Shown: positions 50,798 through 62,477, numbered from the stretch's first letter. The stretch is 64,000 bases of DNA from Microbispora sp. H11081 (GCF_012999535.1 NZ_JABBWV010000011.1:1-64000); one strand, 5' to 3'. The notes: a model not told the origin generated them from the letters alone. Translations and numbers: made by a program.

Positions 50798-52909
50798 TCA
50801 GTTGGTGACGGCAAGGGCCAGTGGCAGCACGGCGGGCGCCCCCGCGTGCCGGACCTGGGCGGCGGCCAGCGCCATCGTCCACCCGGTGTCGACGCGGTCG
50901 TCCACCAGCAGCACCGGCCCGCCCGCCGCCGCGATCCTCGCGGCGACCTCACGCGGCATCGCGAGCGTCCCCCGGATCGCCGACACCCGCTGGGCGCTGT
51001 TGTGCCTGGCCGCGGGCGACCCGTCGCGGTAGCCGAGTGTCCCGAGGTGCTCCAGCCGGCCCACCTGGGCCAGCCGCTCGGCGAGCGATCCGACCAGGAC
51101 CGGCCGCGTACCCGACGGCACGGCGACCACCGCGACCGGGCGCTGTTCCCACTCCCAGGTCCTCAGCACCTCGATCACGGCCGCGAACACGTCGTCGGGG
51201 ACCGGGCCGTCCCCGGCCGCGAACAGCTCGCGCAGCCGGGTGCCCCAGCCGATGTCGGTCAGGCGGCCGAGCGCGCGGCCCGGCTCCGCGCCCAACTCCG
51301 GCTTGATGCGCCCCTTCAGGTCCGGCAGCCCGGTGGGCCACTGGCGGCGCGGCTCGATCTCGACGCCCGGGCGCGCGAGGCGCTCGTGCGCGGCCCGTAC
51401 GGCCTCCTCCGGCACCTCGGCCGAACGGTGGCCGCCGGTGCAGTTGTCGCACCTGCCGCACGGCGTGGCCGACTCGTCGTCGAGGTGACGGCGCAGGTAC
51501 CGCTCGCGGCACTCGGTGGTCGCGATGTATCCGAGCATCGCCTCCTGCTCGGCCCGGCGCTCGGCGCTCACCCGGGCGTAGCGCTCGGCGTCGTAGCTCC
51601 ACGGCTCGCCGGTGGCCTCCCAGCCGCCCTTGACCCGGCGTACGGCGCCGTCCACGTCGAGCACCTTGAGCATCATCTCCAGCCGGCTCCGGCTGAGGTC
51701 GACCCTCGTCTCCAGCGCGGCGGTGGACAGCACGCCCCCCTCGGACAGCGCTTCCAGTGTGGCCCTGACCACCCCCTCGGGCGGGAAGGCGAGCGAGGCG
51801 AAGTAGGCCCAGATCTCCCGGTCCTCCGGGCCGGGCAGCAGGATGACCTCGGCCCGCTCGACGCCGCGGCCGGCCCTGCCCACCTGCTGGTAGTACGCCA
51901 CAGGCGAGGCGGGTGCGCCCACGTGGACGACGAAGCCCAGGTCGGGCTTGTCGAAGCCCATCCCGAGGGCCGAGGTCGCCACCAGCGCCTTGACCCGGTT
52001 GGCGAGCAGGTCCTCCTCCGCCGCCAGCCGGTCCGCCGGCTCGGTCTGGCCGGTGTAGGCCGCGACCGGATGCCCCTGCTCGCGCAGGTACGCCGCGATC
52101 TCCTGGGCCGCCGCGACGGTCAGCGTGTAGACGATGCCGGAGCCCGGCAGCTCGTGCAGGGTCCTGGCCAGCCAGGCGAGCCGCTGGTCCGCGCCGCCCA
52201 GCCGCACGACGCTCAGATGAAGGCTCTCGCGCTCCAGCGGACCGCGCAGGACGAACACCTCGCCACCGGACGGTTCGTCCCACTCCTGGACGACGGCGAG
52301 CTGCTCGGCGACGTCGCGGGTGACCCTGGCGTTCGCCGTGGCCGTCGTGGCGAGCACGGGGATGCCCGGCGGCAGCTCGGCCAGCAGCGTGCGGAGCCTG
52401 CGGTAGTCGGGCCGGAAGTCGTGGCCCCAGTCGGAGATGCAGTGGGCCTCGTCGATCACGAGCAGCCCCGCGCCGCCGGCCAGCTCGGGCAGCACGTTGT
52501 CGCGGAAATCGGGGTTGTTCAGCCGCTCGGGGCTGACCAGCAGCACGTCCACCGCGCCCTCGGCGACCCGGCCGTAGACCTTCTCCCACTCCTCGGGGTT
52601 GGCGGAGTTGATCGTCTCGGCGTGGATGCCGGCGCGCTCGGCCGCGGCGATCTGGTTGCGCATGAGCGCCAGGAGCGGCGAGACGATGACCGTGGGCCCC
52701 TCGCCGAGCTCACGCAGCAGCGCGGTCGCGATGAAGTAGACGGCCGACTTGCCCCAGCCGGTGCGCTGCACCACCAGGGCGCGCCTGCGGTCCATGACCA
52801 GCGCCTTGATCGCGGCCCACTGGTCGTCGCGCAACCGCGCGTGATCACCGGCGAGCGCCCGCAGCCGGGCCTCCGCCTCTTCCCGCAGCGTCAGCTCTTC
52901 TTCGCTCAC
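50798..52909 (-). CDS. recQ: RecQ family DNA helicase with phosphoribosyltransferase-like tail
   Basis: The 703-residue 3'-5' helicase acts in recombination repair. It has Walker A TGWGKSAV (Lys53-54 region), DEAHCISDWGHDFRPDY, motif VI QVGRAGRG and a zinc-binding Cys set (TTECRERYLRRH, CGRCDNC). The C-terminal region (about 560-703) ends with a phosphoribosyltransferase-like PRPP motif VLLVDDRVDTGWTM instead of an HRDC domain, as in several actinomycete RecQ proteins. Start GTG 52909. A decayed copy of part of this gene lies at 45134-45323. Confidence 0.92.
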   Translation of the reverse strand: MSEEELTLREEAEARLRALAGDHARLRDDQWAAIKALVMDRRRALVVQRTGWGKSAVYFIATALLRELGEGPTVIVSPLLALMRNQIAAAERAGIHAETINSANPEEWEKVYGRVAEGAVDVLLVSPERLNNPDFRDNVLPELAGGAGLLVIDEAHCISDWGHDFRPDYRRLRTLLAELPPGIPVLATTATANARVTRDVAEQLAVVQEWDEPSGGEVFVLRGPLERESLHLSVVRLGGADQRLAWLARTLHELPGSGIVYTLTVAAAQEIAAYLREQGHPVAAYTGQTEPADRLAAEEDLLANRVKALVATSALGMGFDKPDLGFVVHVGAPASPVAYYQQVGRAGRGVERAEVILLPGPEDREIWAYFASLAFPPEGVVRATLEALSEGGVLSTAALETRVDLSRSRLEMMLKVLDVDGAVRRVKGGWEATGEPWSYDAERYARVSAERRAEQEAMLGYIATTECRERYLRRHLDDESATPCGRCDNCTGGHRSAEVPEEAVRAAHERLARPGVEIEPRRQWPTGLPDLKGRIKPELGAEPGRALGRLTDIGWGTRLRELFAAGDGPVPDDVFAAVIEVLRTWEWEQRPVAVVAVPSGTRPVLVGSLAERLAQVGRLEHLGTLGYRDGSPAARHNSAQRVSAIRGTLAMPREVAARIAAAGGPVLLVDDRVDTGWTMALAAAQVRHAGAPAVLPLALAVTN

Positions 52910-52984
52910 CCGCCCATTGGTACCAGGTCCCGCCGACCGTTTCCGCCGCGACGGGGAGAGGAGAGGCGGGAAACCGGCCGCGGT

Positions 52985-53434
52985 CTACGGGCGCGCCGCT
53001 TCCGTGCCCTCGTCTCCGAAGCGGAGGGGGAACCGCAGGCCGAGCTGCGAGTAGATCTGAAGCTGGTCGTAGTAGAAGCGGTGGCTGTGGATGAGGTGGT
53101 CCTCGAGGTGCCAGAACCAGGAGGCGCGCACGCTGGTGCTGTGGCCGGTCGGGGCCAGGACGTCCCCTCCCGCGACCAGGTAGGGCCCGGTGTGCGTGCC
53201 CGCGGCCGTCAGTTCCAGCGCCACCGCGTCGCCGGCGAGGATCGTGTCCCAGAGCGTGAAGCGCAGGTCGGGGAAGCCCTCCCATACCTGCAGGAAGAAG
53301 GAGCCGATCTCCTCGCGGCCTTCCGCCTCCATCTCCGGTCCGACGACCACCGCGTCCGGCCCGTAGCACCGCAGGACCGCGGGCAGGTCACGCGCGTTCA
53401 TCGCCTCGATCATCCGGTCCACGACCTCGTACAC
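52985..53434 (-). CDS. SnoaL-like (NTF2 fold) protein
   Basis: The frame is open far upstream, but GTG 53434 follows GGGGAGG and begins VYEVVDRMIEAMNARDLPAV, a typical NTF2-like N-terminus. The 149-residue product has the cone-shaped fold pattern (RCYGPDAVVVGPEMEAEGREEIG, GDAVALELTAAGTHTG, ASWFWHLEDHLIHSHRFYYD). Members include small isomerases, cyclases and ligand-binding proteins. No catalytic set is evident. It stands alone upstream of recQ on the same strand. Confidence 0.8.
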   Translation of the reverse strand: MYEVVDRMIEAMNARDLPAVLRCYGPDAVVVGPEMEAEGREEIGSFFLQVWEGFPDLRFTLWDTILAGDAVALELTAAGTHTGPYLVAGGDVLAPTGHSTSVRASWFWHLEDHLIHSHRFYYDQLQIYSQLGLRFPLRFGDEGTEAARP

Positions 53435-53605
53435 CGCGGAGCACCTCCCCTGAGGGGAGAGTACCGAAAACCAGGCTATAAACGGATAAATAGGATGCAC
53501 ACGCATATTTCGCCTCGGTGCGGTGGCATCCGGAGGCCTTCGCGTGACCGTGCGGGCGGCCTCGGCCACGGACAGTGCGGACGTCATGGTTTGATGTGTC
53601 CCGAT

Positions 53606-54181
53606 ATGGACGTGACCACCTGGTATCTCGAACAGACCAGCCCCACCGACCTGCGGCCCGGCCGCCCGCCCGCGATCCCCGCGCAGGTCGTCCGCGCCGA
53701 GGTCCCCAGCCCCGAGTTCAGCCGCTTCCTCTACACGGCCGTGGGCGGCGACTGGCAGTGGACCAACAGGCTGCCGTGGACCTACAAGCAGTGGAAGGAC
53801 TGGCTCGACCGGCCGTGCCTCGAGACCTGGGTGGCCTGGGTGCGCGGCACCCCCGCCGGGTACGCGGAACTGGTGGCCCAGGACGACGCCACGGTCGAGA
53901 TCGCCTGCTTCGGCCTGCTGCCGTACGCGATCGGGCAGGGCATCGGCGGGTGGCTGCTCGGCGAGGTGACGGCCCGCGCGTGGGACATCGCCGAGCGCAT
54001 GCCCGGCACGGAGCCCACGCGGCGGGTCTGGGTGCACACCTGCTCGCTCGACGGCCCCGCGGCGCTGGCGAACTACAAGGCGCGCGGCTTCCGGATCTAC
54101 GACGAGAAGCTCAACGCGCCGGGCGACGAGGACAAGGGCGAGACGCCCGGCCCATGGCCCGGCGCGGGCCCCCGCGACTGA
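53606..54181 (+). CDS. GNAT family N-acetyltransferase
   Basis: From ATG 53606 the product has 191 residues; an in-frame ATG at 53594 would add four. It has a GNAT core: WVAWVRGTPAGYAELV (beta2-4), VEIACFGLLPYAIGQGIGGWLLGEV (acetyl-CoA loop with GQGIGG) and a C-terminal HTCSLDGPAALANYKARGF. The N-terminus (TSPTDLRPGRPP) and the layout resemble small-molecule or aminoglycoside-type acetyltransferases. The acceptor is unknown. It lies upstream of parC in the same direction across a 186-bp gap. Confidence 0.85.
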   Translation: MDVTTWYLEQTSPTDLRPGRPPAIPAQVVRAEVPSPEFSRFLYTAVGGDWQWTNRLPWTYKQWKDWLDRPCLETWVAWVRGTPAGYAELVAQDDATVEIACFGLLPYAIGQGIGGWLLGEVTARAWDIAERMPGTEPTRRVWVHTCSLDGPAALANYKARGFRIYDEKLNAPGDEDKGETPGPWPGAGPRD

Positions 54182-54367
54182 GCGTCCCCTGACCGCAACG
54201 GCTGTCCCGTCGGGGAAGCCGGGGCGGTGGGCGCGGGCCCGGCGATATGGTGTGAGTCGCGAACAGGGTGAACTCTCGGCAGAATGTTCGAGACAGACCA
54301 CCGACGTTGACCTTCCCCGGCTCCGACGGGCCGGGGCCCGGCTCCTCGACACGCAGGAAACCACGAC

Positions 54368-56896
54368 ATGGCCCGACGCACGACGACACCCCCGCCGGAC
54401 GAGGACTTCGAGGAGCGGATCGTCGACATCGACGTCTCCGCGGAGATGCGGACCAGCTTCCTTGAGTACGCCTACTCGGTGATCTACCAGCGCGCGCTGC
54501 CCGACGCGCGCGACGGCCTCAAGCCCGTCCAGCGCCGCATCCTCTACTCCATGAGCGAGATGGGCCTGCGTCCCGACCGCGGGCACGTCAAGTCCTCCCG
54601 GGTCGTCGGGGAGGTGATGGGCAAGCTCCACCCGCACGGCGACTCGGCCATCTACGACGCGCTCGTACGGCTCGCGCAGCCGTTCTCGATGCGACTGCCG
54701 CTGGTGGACGGGCACGGCAACTTCGGGTCGACCGACGACCTGCCCGCCGCGATGCGGTACACCGAGGCCCGCCTCGCCCCGGCCGCCATGCTCATGGTGC
54801 AGTCGATCGACGAGGACACGGTCGACTTCAAGCCCAACTACGACGGCCAGGAGACCGAGCCGTCGGTCATGCCGTCGGCGTTCCCCAACCTGCTGGTCAA
54901 CGGCGCATCGGGCATCGCGGTCGGGATGGCCACCAACATGGCCCCGCACAACCTGGGCGAGGTCATCGCGGCGGCCCGCTACCTGATCAGGAAGCCGGAC
55001 GCCGCGCTGGACGAGCTCATGCGCTTCGTCCCCGGCCCCGACCTGCCGACCGGCGGCCTGATCATCGGCCTGGGCGGCGTCAGGGACGCGTACGAGTCCG
55101 GCCGCGGCACCTTCAAGATGCGGGCCAAGACCACGATCGAGCAGGTCACCCCGCGCCGCAAGGGCATCGTCGTCACCGAACTGCCGTTCAACGTCGGCCC
55201 GGAACGGGTGGTCACCAAGATCAAGGAGCTGGTGAACGCCAAGAGGCTCACCGGCATCGCCGACCTCAAGGACCTGACCGACCGGCACAAGGGCCTGCGC
55301 CTGGTCGTCGAGGTCAAGAACGGCTTCAACCCCGAGGCCGTGCTGGAGGAGCTCTACCGGCTGACGCCGATGGAGGAGACCTTCGGCATCAACAACGTCG
55401 CCCTCGTCGACGGCCAGCCGCGCACGCTCGGCCTGCGCGAACTGCTGTCGGTCTACGTGGACCACCGGCTCGAAGTCGTGCGCAGGCGCTCGGCGTACCG
55501 GCTGCGCAAGCGCGAGGAACGGCTCCATCTCGTCGACGGCCTCATCATCGCGCTGCTCAACATCGACCAGGTCATCCAGGTGATCCGGACCTCCGACGAC
55601 ACGGCGCAGGCCCGCGGCCGGCTCATGGAGACCTTCGAGCTGAGCGAGATCCAGGCCAACTACATCCTCGACACCCCGCTGCGCCGCCTGACCCGCTACG
55701 ACAAGCTGGAGCTCGACCGGGAGAAGGAGCAGCTCCAGGCCGACATCGCCGAGCTGAGCGAGATCCTCGGCTCGGAGGACCGGCTGCGCAAGGTCGTGTC
55801 GTCGGAGCTGGCCGAGGTGGCCAAGACGTACGGCACGCCGCGCCGCACGGTCCTGCTCGAGTCGGCGGAGGCCGCCGGTAGCGCCGTCGTGCCGCTGGAG
55901 GTGGCCGACGACCCCTGCCTGGTGCTGCTGTCGTCCACCGGCCTGCTCGCCCGTACGACCGACGCCTCGCCGATCTCCGGCGAGGGCGACCGCGCGGCGC
56001 ACGACGTGCTCGTGTCGGCGGTCCGCTCGACCGTACGCGGCGAGGTGGGCGTCGTGACCACCAAGGGCCGGTTGATCCGGGTCTCGGTGCTCGACCTGCC
56101 CGCCCTGCCGCCCTCGGCCAACCCGCCCTCGCTGGCCGGCGGGCACCCGGTGTCCGAGTACGTCTCGCTCGACCCCGACGAGAAGGTCGTCGGCCTGGGC
56201 TCGCTCGACCCCGACGGCCCGGGTCTCGCGCTCGGCACCAGTCAGGGCGTGGTCAAGCGGGTCGTGCCCGAGTATCCCGTCAACCGCGACGAGTTCGAGG
56301 TGATCGGCCTGCGCGACGGCGACGTGGTCGTCGGCGCCGCCGAGCTGACCTCCGCCGACCACGACCTGGTCTTCATCACCAGCGACGCGCAGTTGCTGCG
56401 CTTCCCCGCCTCGGTCGTACGGCCGCAGGGACGCCCGGCCGGAGGCATGGCCGGGGTGCGCCTCGACGGCGACGCCAAGGTGGTCTTCTTCGGCGTGGTG
56501 GACCCGGCCCGTGAGGCGCGCGTGGTGACGGTCGCGGGCTCCTCCACCGCCCTTCCCGGCACCCAGATGGGCGCGGGGAAGGTCTCCGACTACGCCGACT
56601 TCCCGCCGAAGGGCCGGGCTACGGGCGGTGTGCGCGCCCAGCGCTTCCTGAAGGGCGAGGACGTCCTGCTGCTCGCCTACGCGGGCCCGGCCCCGGTGAA
56701 GGCCGTCTCCTCGACGGGAAGGCCGGTGCCGCTGCCGGACGAGCTGGGCCGCCGCGACGGCTCGGGCGTGCGCCTCGTGCACGCCATCTCGGCCATCGGC
56801 GGCGCGCTCGGCGCGGACGGCGGAGACGAGTCCGGAGCTTCCGAGGGCGGCCTGGCCACCGCGGGCGACACCGGCGGCGAAGAGCCGGTCTCCTGA
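54368..56896 (+). CDS. parC: DNA topoisomerase IV-like subunit A
   Basis: The 842-residue type IIA topoisomerase A subunit has the active-site Tyr131 ([10 protein letters not shown]) and the quinolone-region sequence [10 protein letters not shown] with Ser93 and Asp97, the drug-sensitive residues. The C-terminal beta-pinwheel (about 500-800) lacks the gyrase QRRGGRG box, pointing to a decatenating ParC-like enzyme rather than gyrase. The partner B subunit is convergent at 59690-61762. It is followed by a strong terminator. This second pair is usual in actinomycetes besides gyrA/gyrB. Confidence 0.92.
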   Translation: MARRTTTPPPDEDFEERIVDIDVSAEMRTSFLEYAYSVIYQRALPDARDGLKPVQRRILYSMSEMGLRPDRGHVKSSRVVGEVMGKLHPHGDSAIYDALVRLAQPFSMRLPLVDGHGNFGSTDDLPAAMRYTEARLAPAAMLMVQSIDEDTVDFKPNYDGQETEPSVMPSAFPNLLVNGASGIAVGMATNMAPHNLGEVIAAARYLIRKPDAALDELMRFVPGPDLPTGGLIIGLGGVRDAYESGRGTFKMRAKTTIEQVTPRRKGIVVTELPFNVGPERVVTKIKELVNAKRLTGIADLKDLTDRHKGLRLVVEVKNGFNPEAVLEELYRLTPMEETFGINNVALVDGQPRTLGLRELLSVYVDHRLEVVRRRSAYRLRKREERLHLVDGLIIALLNIDQVIQVIRTSDDTAQARGRLMETFELSEIQANYILDTPLRRLTRYDKLELDREKEQLQADIAELSEILGSEDRLRKVVSSELAEVAKTYGTPRRTVLLESAEAAGSAVVPLEVADDPCLVLLSSTGLLARTTDASPISGEGDRAAHDVLVSAVRSTVRGEVGVVTTKGRLIRVSVLDLPALPPSANPPSLAGGHPVSEYVSLDPDEKVVGLGSLDPDGPGLALGTSQGVVKRVVPEYPVNRDEFEVIGLRDGDVVVGAAELTSADHDLVFITSDAQLLRFPASVVRPQGRPAGGMAGVRLDGDAKVVFFGVVDPAREARVVTVAGSSTALPGTQMGAGKVSDYADFPPKGRATGGVRAQRFLKGEDVLLLAYAGPAPVKAVSSTGRPVPLPDELGRRDGSGVRLVHAISAIGGALGADGGDESGASEGGLATAGDTGGEEPVS

Positions 56897-56903
56897 ACGG
56901 TAC

Positions 56904-56934
56904 GCGGTCCGCCCGCCGGCGGCGGGCGGACCGC
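56904..56934 (+). terminator. Terminator of the topoisomerase A gene
   Basis: A perfect 14-bp stem (56904-56917 with 56921-56934, arm GCGGTCCGCCCGCC) has a three-base loop and lies seven bases after the stop codon. Confidence 0.9.
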
Positions 56935-56990
56935 GGTCCGGGCGGCGGCCCTGCCGCGCCCGTTCACAGGGCCGCCTTCGGTTCCCCGCG

Positions 56991-57060
56991 GCTCTCCGGG
57001 GCTCTCCGGGGCTCTCCGGGGATTTCCGGGGGATTTCCGGGCCTCTCCGGGGCTTTTCGG
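56991..57060. repeat. Seven 10-bp tandem repeats
   Basis: GCTCTCCGGG occurs three times exactly (56991-57020), followed by four degenerate copies (GATTTCCGGG, GGATTTCCGG, GCCTCTCCGG, GGCTTTTCGG) to 57060. The block lies in the convergent gap between the topoisomerase A and VOC genes and ends ten bases from the VOC stop. It is non-coding and likely length-variable. Confidence 0.85.
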
Positions 57061-57069
57061 GGCGAGCTG

Positions 57070-57444
57070 TCAGGCCGACGAGGCGCACAGACAGAACGGA
57101 TGACCCGCGGGGTCGAGGTAGACGGTCCACCCGTGCCCCTCGCCCGGCTGGTGCTCGTGCCTGACCGCGCCGAGGGCCAGCGCCTCCCTCTCCGCCCGCT
57201 CCGGGTCGTCCACGACCAGGTCCAGGTGGAACTGCTGCGAGTGCCCGGCGTCCGGCCACGCGGGCGGTCTGTGGCCCGACGCCCGCTGGAAGGACAGACG
57301 GCTCTGGCCGTTCCCGGTGAGGGTCACCCAGTCCTCCTCCTCGTTCGTGACCTTCCAGCCCAGCAGTCCGGCGTAGAAAGCGGCCAGCGCCTTGGGCTCG
57401 GGGCAGTCGAGCACCACCGAGTGCATGCGTGCGACACCGCTCAT
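57070..57444 (-). CDS. VOC (glyoxalase/bleomycin-resistance fold) protein
   Basis: ATG 57444 follows GGAGAGG, giving 124 residues. The protein shows two beta-alpha-beta-beta-beta modules of the VOC fold: VARMHSVVLDCPEPKALAAFY with LGWKV, and QQFHLDLVVDDPERAEREAL with HEHQPGEGHGWTVYLDPAGHPFCL. Members bind metal and act on small molecules or sequester drugs. The ligand is unknown. Confidence 0.87.
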   Translation of the reverse strand: MSGVARMHSVVLDCPEPKALAAFYAGLLGWKVTNEEEDWVTLTGNGQSRLSFQRASGHRPPAWPDAGHSQQFHLDLVVDDPERAEREALALGAVRHEHQPGEGHGWTVYLDPAGHPFCLCASSA

Positions 57445-57581
57445 GACCAACCTCTCCTTCGACGGCTAACAACACCGGTAAAAACCTTATACCGGTGTCA
57501 CTCTGTGGAGCCAGTCACTATGACGGCGAATTCGCCACCCCAGCGGAGAACAGAGAAGTGACATCGGGCAACATCTGAGAC

Positions 57582-58082
57582 ATGACCGGTGCCTTCGACG
57601 ATCTGCTTGCCGCCAACGAGAAATACTCGAGCACGTTCACCCACTCCGGGCTCAGCGGCCGCGCCGCGCGCGGGCTCGCCGTGGTGACGTGCATGGACTC
57701 TCGTATCGACCCCCTCGGCCTGCTCGGCCTGACCGCCGGTGACGCGAAGATCCTGCGCAACGCCGGCGCCCGGGTGACCGACGACGTCCTGCGCACTCTC
57801 GTCCTCGCCGTCTATCTGCTCGGCGTCGACCGCGTGCTGGTGATGCCGCACACCGACTGCCGGATGTCCAAGTCGACCGACGAAGACGTGCACAACCTCA
57901 TCTCCACCGAGTACGGCGTCGACACCCGAAGCCTGGAGTTCCAGACAGTCCCCGACCAGCAGGCCGCGCTCCTGCACGACATCACCCGCGTCAAGTCCAG
58001 CCCCTACCTGCCGGAGGGCCTCGTCGTCGGCGGCGCGCTCTACGACGTGCACACGGGGCTGCTCCAGCCCGTCCAGCTCTGA
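57582..58082 (+). CDS. Beta-class carbonic anhydrase
   Basis: The 166-residue protein interconverts carbon dioxide and bicarbonate. Zinc ligands are Cys37 (with Asp39 and Arg41 of CMDSR), His90 and Cys93 (MPHTDC). It resembles the short actinomycete type (Rv1284-like). Start ATG 57582. It stands alone and is followed by a strong terminator. Bicarbonate supply could support the carboxylase of the fab operon, though no direct link is shown. Confidence 0.93.
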   Translation: MTGAFDDLLAANEKYSSTFTHSGLSGRAARGLAVVTCMDSRIDPLGLLGLTAGDAKILRNAGARVTDDVLRTLVLAVYLLGVDRVLVMPHTDCRMSKSTDEDVHNLISTEYGVDTRSLEFQTVPDQQAALLHDITRVKSSPYLPEGLVVGGALYDVHTGLLQPVQL

Positions 58083-58103
58083 TCCACGGTTCCCCACGGC
58101 AGA

Positions 58104-58133
58104 CCCCGCCCGGCCCGCACGGGCCGGGCGGGG
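58104..58133 (+). terminator. Terminator of the carbonic anhydrase gene
   Basis: A perfect 13-bp stem (58104-58116 with 58121-58133, arm CCCCGCCCGGCCC) with a four-base loop begins 21 bp after the stop. Confidence 0.88.
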
Positions 58134-58276
58134 GCGTCTTCGGGACCGGCGGCGCGCTTCGGGCGGCGAGACGGAACCCGGCCGGGAGGCTGCTACGTTC
58201 CTCTGCTGAATCGCGAAAACTCGCGCCTCTCTCCCCCGGTCACATCACCGGTTCCGAGCCCCCCACAGGAGCCCGC

Positions 58277-59284
58277 ATGCCCCGCACCCCCTCCTCCACC
58301 TCCGGCGGCACGTCGCACCGGTCCTACCGCGGCATCGCCATCCTGGTGGTCCTCGCGCTCCTCGCCGCCGCCGTGCCGGCCCTGTTCGGCGCGTTCAGCG
58401 GCTTCGAGCGCACCGGCGGCGGAGAGGTGGCGGTCGTCCGCGACGGCGGCCCACTCGACGACAACAAGGTCCGCCAGGTCATCGACCCCGGTTCCGGGGT
58501 CACCTGGATCGGCTGGTGGTCGCAGGTGCACCGCTACCCGGCCCAGCAGCGCTTCTACACGATCACCTCCAACGCCGGCCACGGCGAGCGGTCCGGTGTC
58601 GACGTGGTCAACGTCCCGAGCAGCGACGGCGTCAACATCGGCATCGAAGGCACTCTGTACTTCGGGCTCAACCTCGACCACGCGACGCTCAAGTCGTTCG
58701 ACGACAAGTTCGGCACGCGTAAGTTCCGCGGCGCCGACGGCCGGACCTACTACCCCTGGGACGGCGACGAGGGCTGGTCGGCCTTCCTCGACCAGATCAT
58801 CCGGCCCGTCATCGACAACGACCTGCGCACCCAGGTCAACAACTTCCGCTGCGCCGAACTGGTCTCCTCCTGCGCGCTCGTGCAGAACAACAGCGCCGGC
58901 CAGCAGGCGGGCGTGCCGCAGCAGGGCAACAACGCGAACATCGCCAAGATCCAGAACGCGGTGAACACGAGCCTGGCCGAGGACCTCAAGTCGACCCTCG
59001 GCGCCGACTTCCTCACCGACATCCACTTCAACCTCTCGCGGGTGACCCTGCCCACCGAGGTGCAGGAGGCGGTCAACCAGGCGCAGGCCGCGTTCGCGAA
59101 GGTCACGGAGGCGCAGGCCAAGGTCGCCCAGGCCCGCGCCGAGGCGGAGGCCAACAAGGCCCGGCAGGACGGCTACGACAAGTGCCCCACATGTGCGGAG
59201 ATCGAGAAGCTGAAGGCTCTGCCCCAGGGCATCACGGTGTACGCGCCAGGCAATACTGGAGGTGTCGCTCTGCCCACCAAGTAG
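58277..59284 (+). CDS. SPFH/Band 7 membrane protein
   Basis: The 335-residue protein has a short cytoplasmic N-terminus, one transmembrane helix (about 18-40) and an SPFH domain (about 45-230, GEVAVVRDGGPLD, GVNIGIEGTLYFGLN). A coiled-coil region rich in Ala/Gln/Glu (about 255-305, QAAFAKVTEAQAKVAQARAEAEAN) and a Cys pair CPTC follow. SPFH proteins oligomerise into membrane microdomain scaffolds that hold proteases or transporters. It is followed after 15 bp by a small membrane protein, a probable partner. Confidence 0.87.
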   Translation: MPRTPSSTSGGTSHRSYRGIAILVVLALLAAAVPALFGAFSGFERTGGGEVAVVRDGGPLDDNKVRQVIDPGSGVTWIGWWSQVHRYPAQQRFYTITSNAGHGERSGVDVVNVPSSDGVNIGIEGTLYFGLNLDHATLKSFDDKFGTRKFRGADGRTYYPWDGDEGWSAFLDQIIRPVIDNDLRTQVNNFRCAELVSSCALVQNNSAGQQAGVPQQGNNANIAKIQNAVNTSLAEDLKSTLGADFLTDIHFNLSRVTLPTEVQEAVNQAQAAFAKVTEAQAKVAQARAEAEANKARQDGYDKCPTCAEIEKLKALPQGITVYAPGNTGGVALPTK

Positions 59285-59299
59285 GGAGCCGGGACCCCG

Positions 59300-59623
59300 A
59301 TGCGCCTGCTCGCCCTTCCCATGACGCTTATCCTCATCGCGGTGCTCGTGTATCTGCTCGTGGTGTTCACCCGAGGCGGGGGACGGGCGGCGCGGCGGGA
59401 GGCGGGCGGCGCGGCGCGCTGGGAGACCGACACCGTCATGGAGAACGGGTGGACCCTGATCGTCGTACGCAAGGTCGCCCTCGGGCCCGCCGGGCCGGTC
59501 GAGCTGGCCAGGCAGACGGTCAAGGCGATCCGGGACGACGACCCTGACTGGGACGAGCTCTACCGTGACGGCATGGTGGAGGCCCGCAACCGGGTCAGCA
59601 CTCTGGAGATCGAGTCGAGCTGA
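59300..59623 (+). CDS. Small membrane protein downstream of the SPFH gene
   Basis: The 107-residue protein has one N-terminal hydrophobic helix (about 5-25, LPMTLILIAVLVYLLVVF). An Arg/Gly-rich segment and a soluble domain follow (ENGWTLIVVRKVALG, VKAIRDDDPDWDELYRDGM). No family was recognised. It is closely spaced behind the SPFH gene, so they are probably co-transcribed and may form a complex. Confidence 0.75.
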   Translation: MRLLALPMTLILIAVLVYLLVVFTRGGGRAARREAGGAARWETDTVMENGWTLIVVRKVALGPAGPVELARQTVKAIRDDDPDWDELYRDGMVEARNRVSTLEIESS

Positions 59624-59629
59624 GCCGCC

Positions 59630-59656
59630 GCCGGCGCGTACGCCCGGCGCGCCGGC
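59630..59656. terminator. Stem-loop between convergent genes
   Basis: GCCGGCGC (59630-59637) pairs with GCGCCGGC (59649-59656) just after the small membrane protein and before the end of the topoisomerase B gene. It can act on both strands. Confidence 0.6.
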
Positions 59657-59689
59657 CGATTCACGGCCTCGCGCCGCGGCGGGTGCGGG

Positions 59690-61762
<2,073 letters not shown>

Positions 61763-61783
61763 ACCCAACTCCCGCCTATCTAT

Positions 61784-61797
61784 CGAACACGCGTACG
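61784..61797. promoter_or_regulatory. LexA-box-like site upstream of the topoisomerase B gene
   Basis: TCGAACACGCGTAC resembles the actinobacterial LexA box (GAAC, four bases, GTTC) with one mismatch in the core. It lies 22 bp upstream of the topoisomerase B start. A direct repeat ACGCGTAC-(G)CAGCTT overlaps it (61789-61803) and recurs at 61822-61834. This is suggestive only. Confidence 0.3.
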
Positions 61798-62007
61798 CAG
61801 CTTAACGTCACTCATGTTTCTACGCGTACAGCTTGCCAGGCGCAGCACGTTGACCGGCACTTTCGATGTGATCCCCGTCACTTTCCGGATCATTCTGCTC
61901 TCGGCGTAGTCGCAGCATGATTGGGAAGCCTCTCATCCGGTTAGATGTTGTCCCAAGTGACTGACGCCAACGTCCCCACATACGTGGGGCGACCCGAAAG
62001 GCGATAC

Positions 62008-62238
62008 GTGACTGGAGCTCTCGCCCCCATCAAGCCGCTGACAGCCCTGGACCGGTGCGACCGGTGCGGTGCTCAGGCCTACATCCGCGCGACCCTGCCC
62101 GTGGGTGGGGAGTTGCTGTTCTGCGCCCACCACGGGCGTCAGCACGTGACTGTGCTGCGCGACAAAGGTGCTGAGATCCAGGACGAGTCGGCCAGACTCA
62201 GTGAATCCCCCGCGACCGCCTCTGACGGCGAGCGCTGA
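62008..62238 (+). CDS. Small zinc-ribbon-like protein, DUF7455-like
   Basis: GTG 62008 follows GAAAGG and begins VTGALAPIKPLTALDRCDRC, matching the family start; an upstream ATG at 61945 is less likely. The 76-residue protein has CDRCGAQAY and CAHHGRQH, four potential zinc ligands, and a charged C-terminus. Such proteins are widespread in actinomycetes and of unknown role; they may bind nucleic acid or protein. Confidence 0.85.
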   Translation: MTGALAPIKPLTALDRCDRCGAQAYIRATLPVGGELLFCAHHGRQHVTVLRDKGAEIQDESARLSESPATASDGER

Positions 62239-62244
62239 CCCATA

Positions 62245-62290
62245 GACGGCGTGCCGGAGCGTCACGACGACGTCCGCTCCGCACGCCGTC
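62245..62290 (+). terminator. Terminator after the zinc-ribbon gene
   Basis: An imperfect 16-bp stem (62245-62261 with 62275-62290; GACGGCGTG and CACGCCGTC ends) begins seven bases after the stop. The rest of the gap up to 62477 holds no visible gene. Confidence 0.7.
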
Positions 62291-62477
62291 GCCATATCGA
62301 TCACCGGCCCGGGCCGGACATCCGCCGTTCCCCGCTTCCCCCGGGGCCCCGGCGGATGCCGTCCCGGGAGTGATCGGCGGCCCCCGGCGCACCGGCGGTC
62401 GCCGTACGGGTGCTGCGCGGGCGCCGGGACCGGTCAGGTCCGGTGCACGGCCTCCCCTTTCCTGCGGCGGCGCCCTG

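Noticed and set aside
50738-53605. A long plus-strand frame running into the GNAT gene at 53606
   Set aside because: The upstream part is antisense to recQ. The acetyltransferase begins at the ATG at 53606.
52985-57475. A 1496-codon minus-strand frame across the parC region
   Set aside because: Only its last 149 codons (52985-53434) are a real gene. The rest is antisense to the topoisomerase A subunit.
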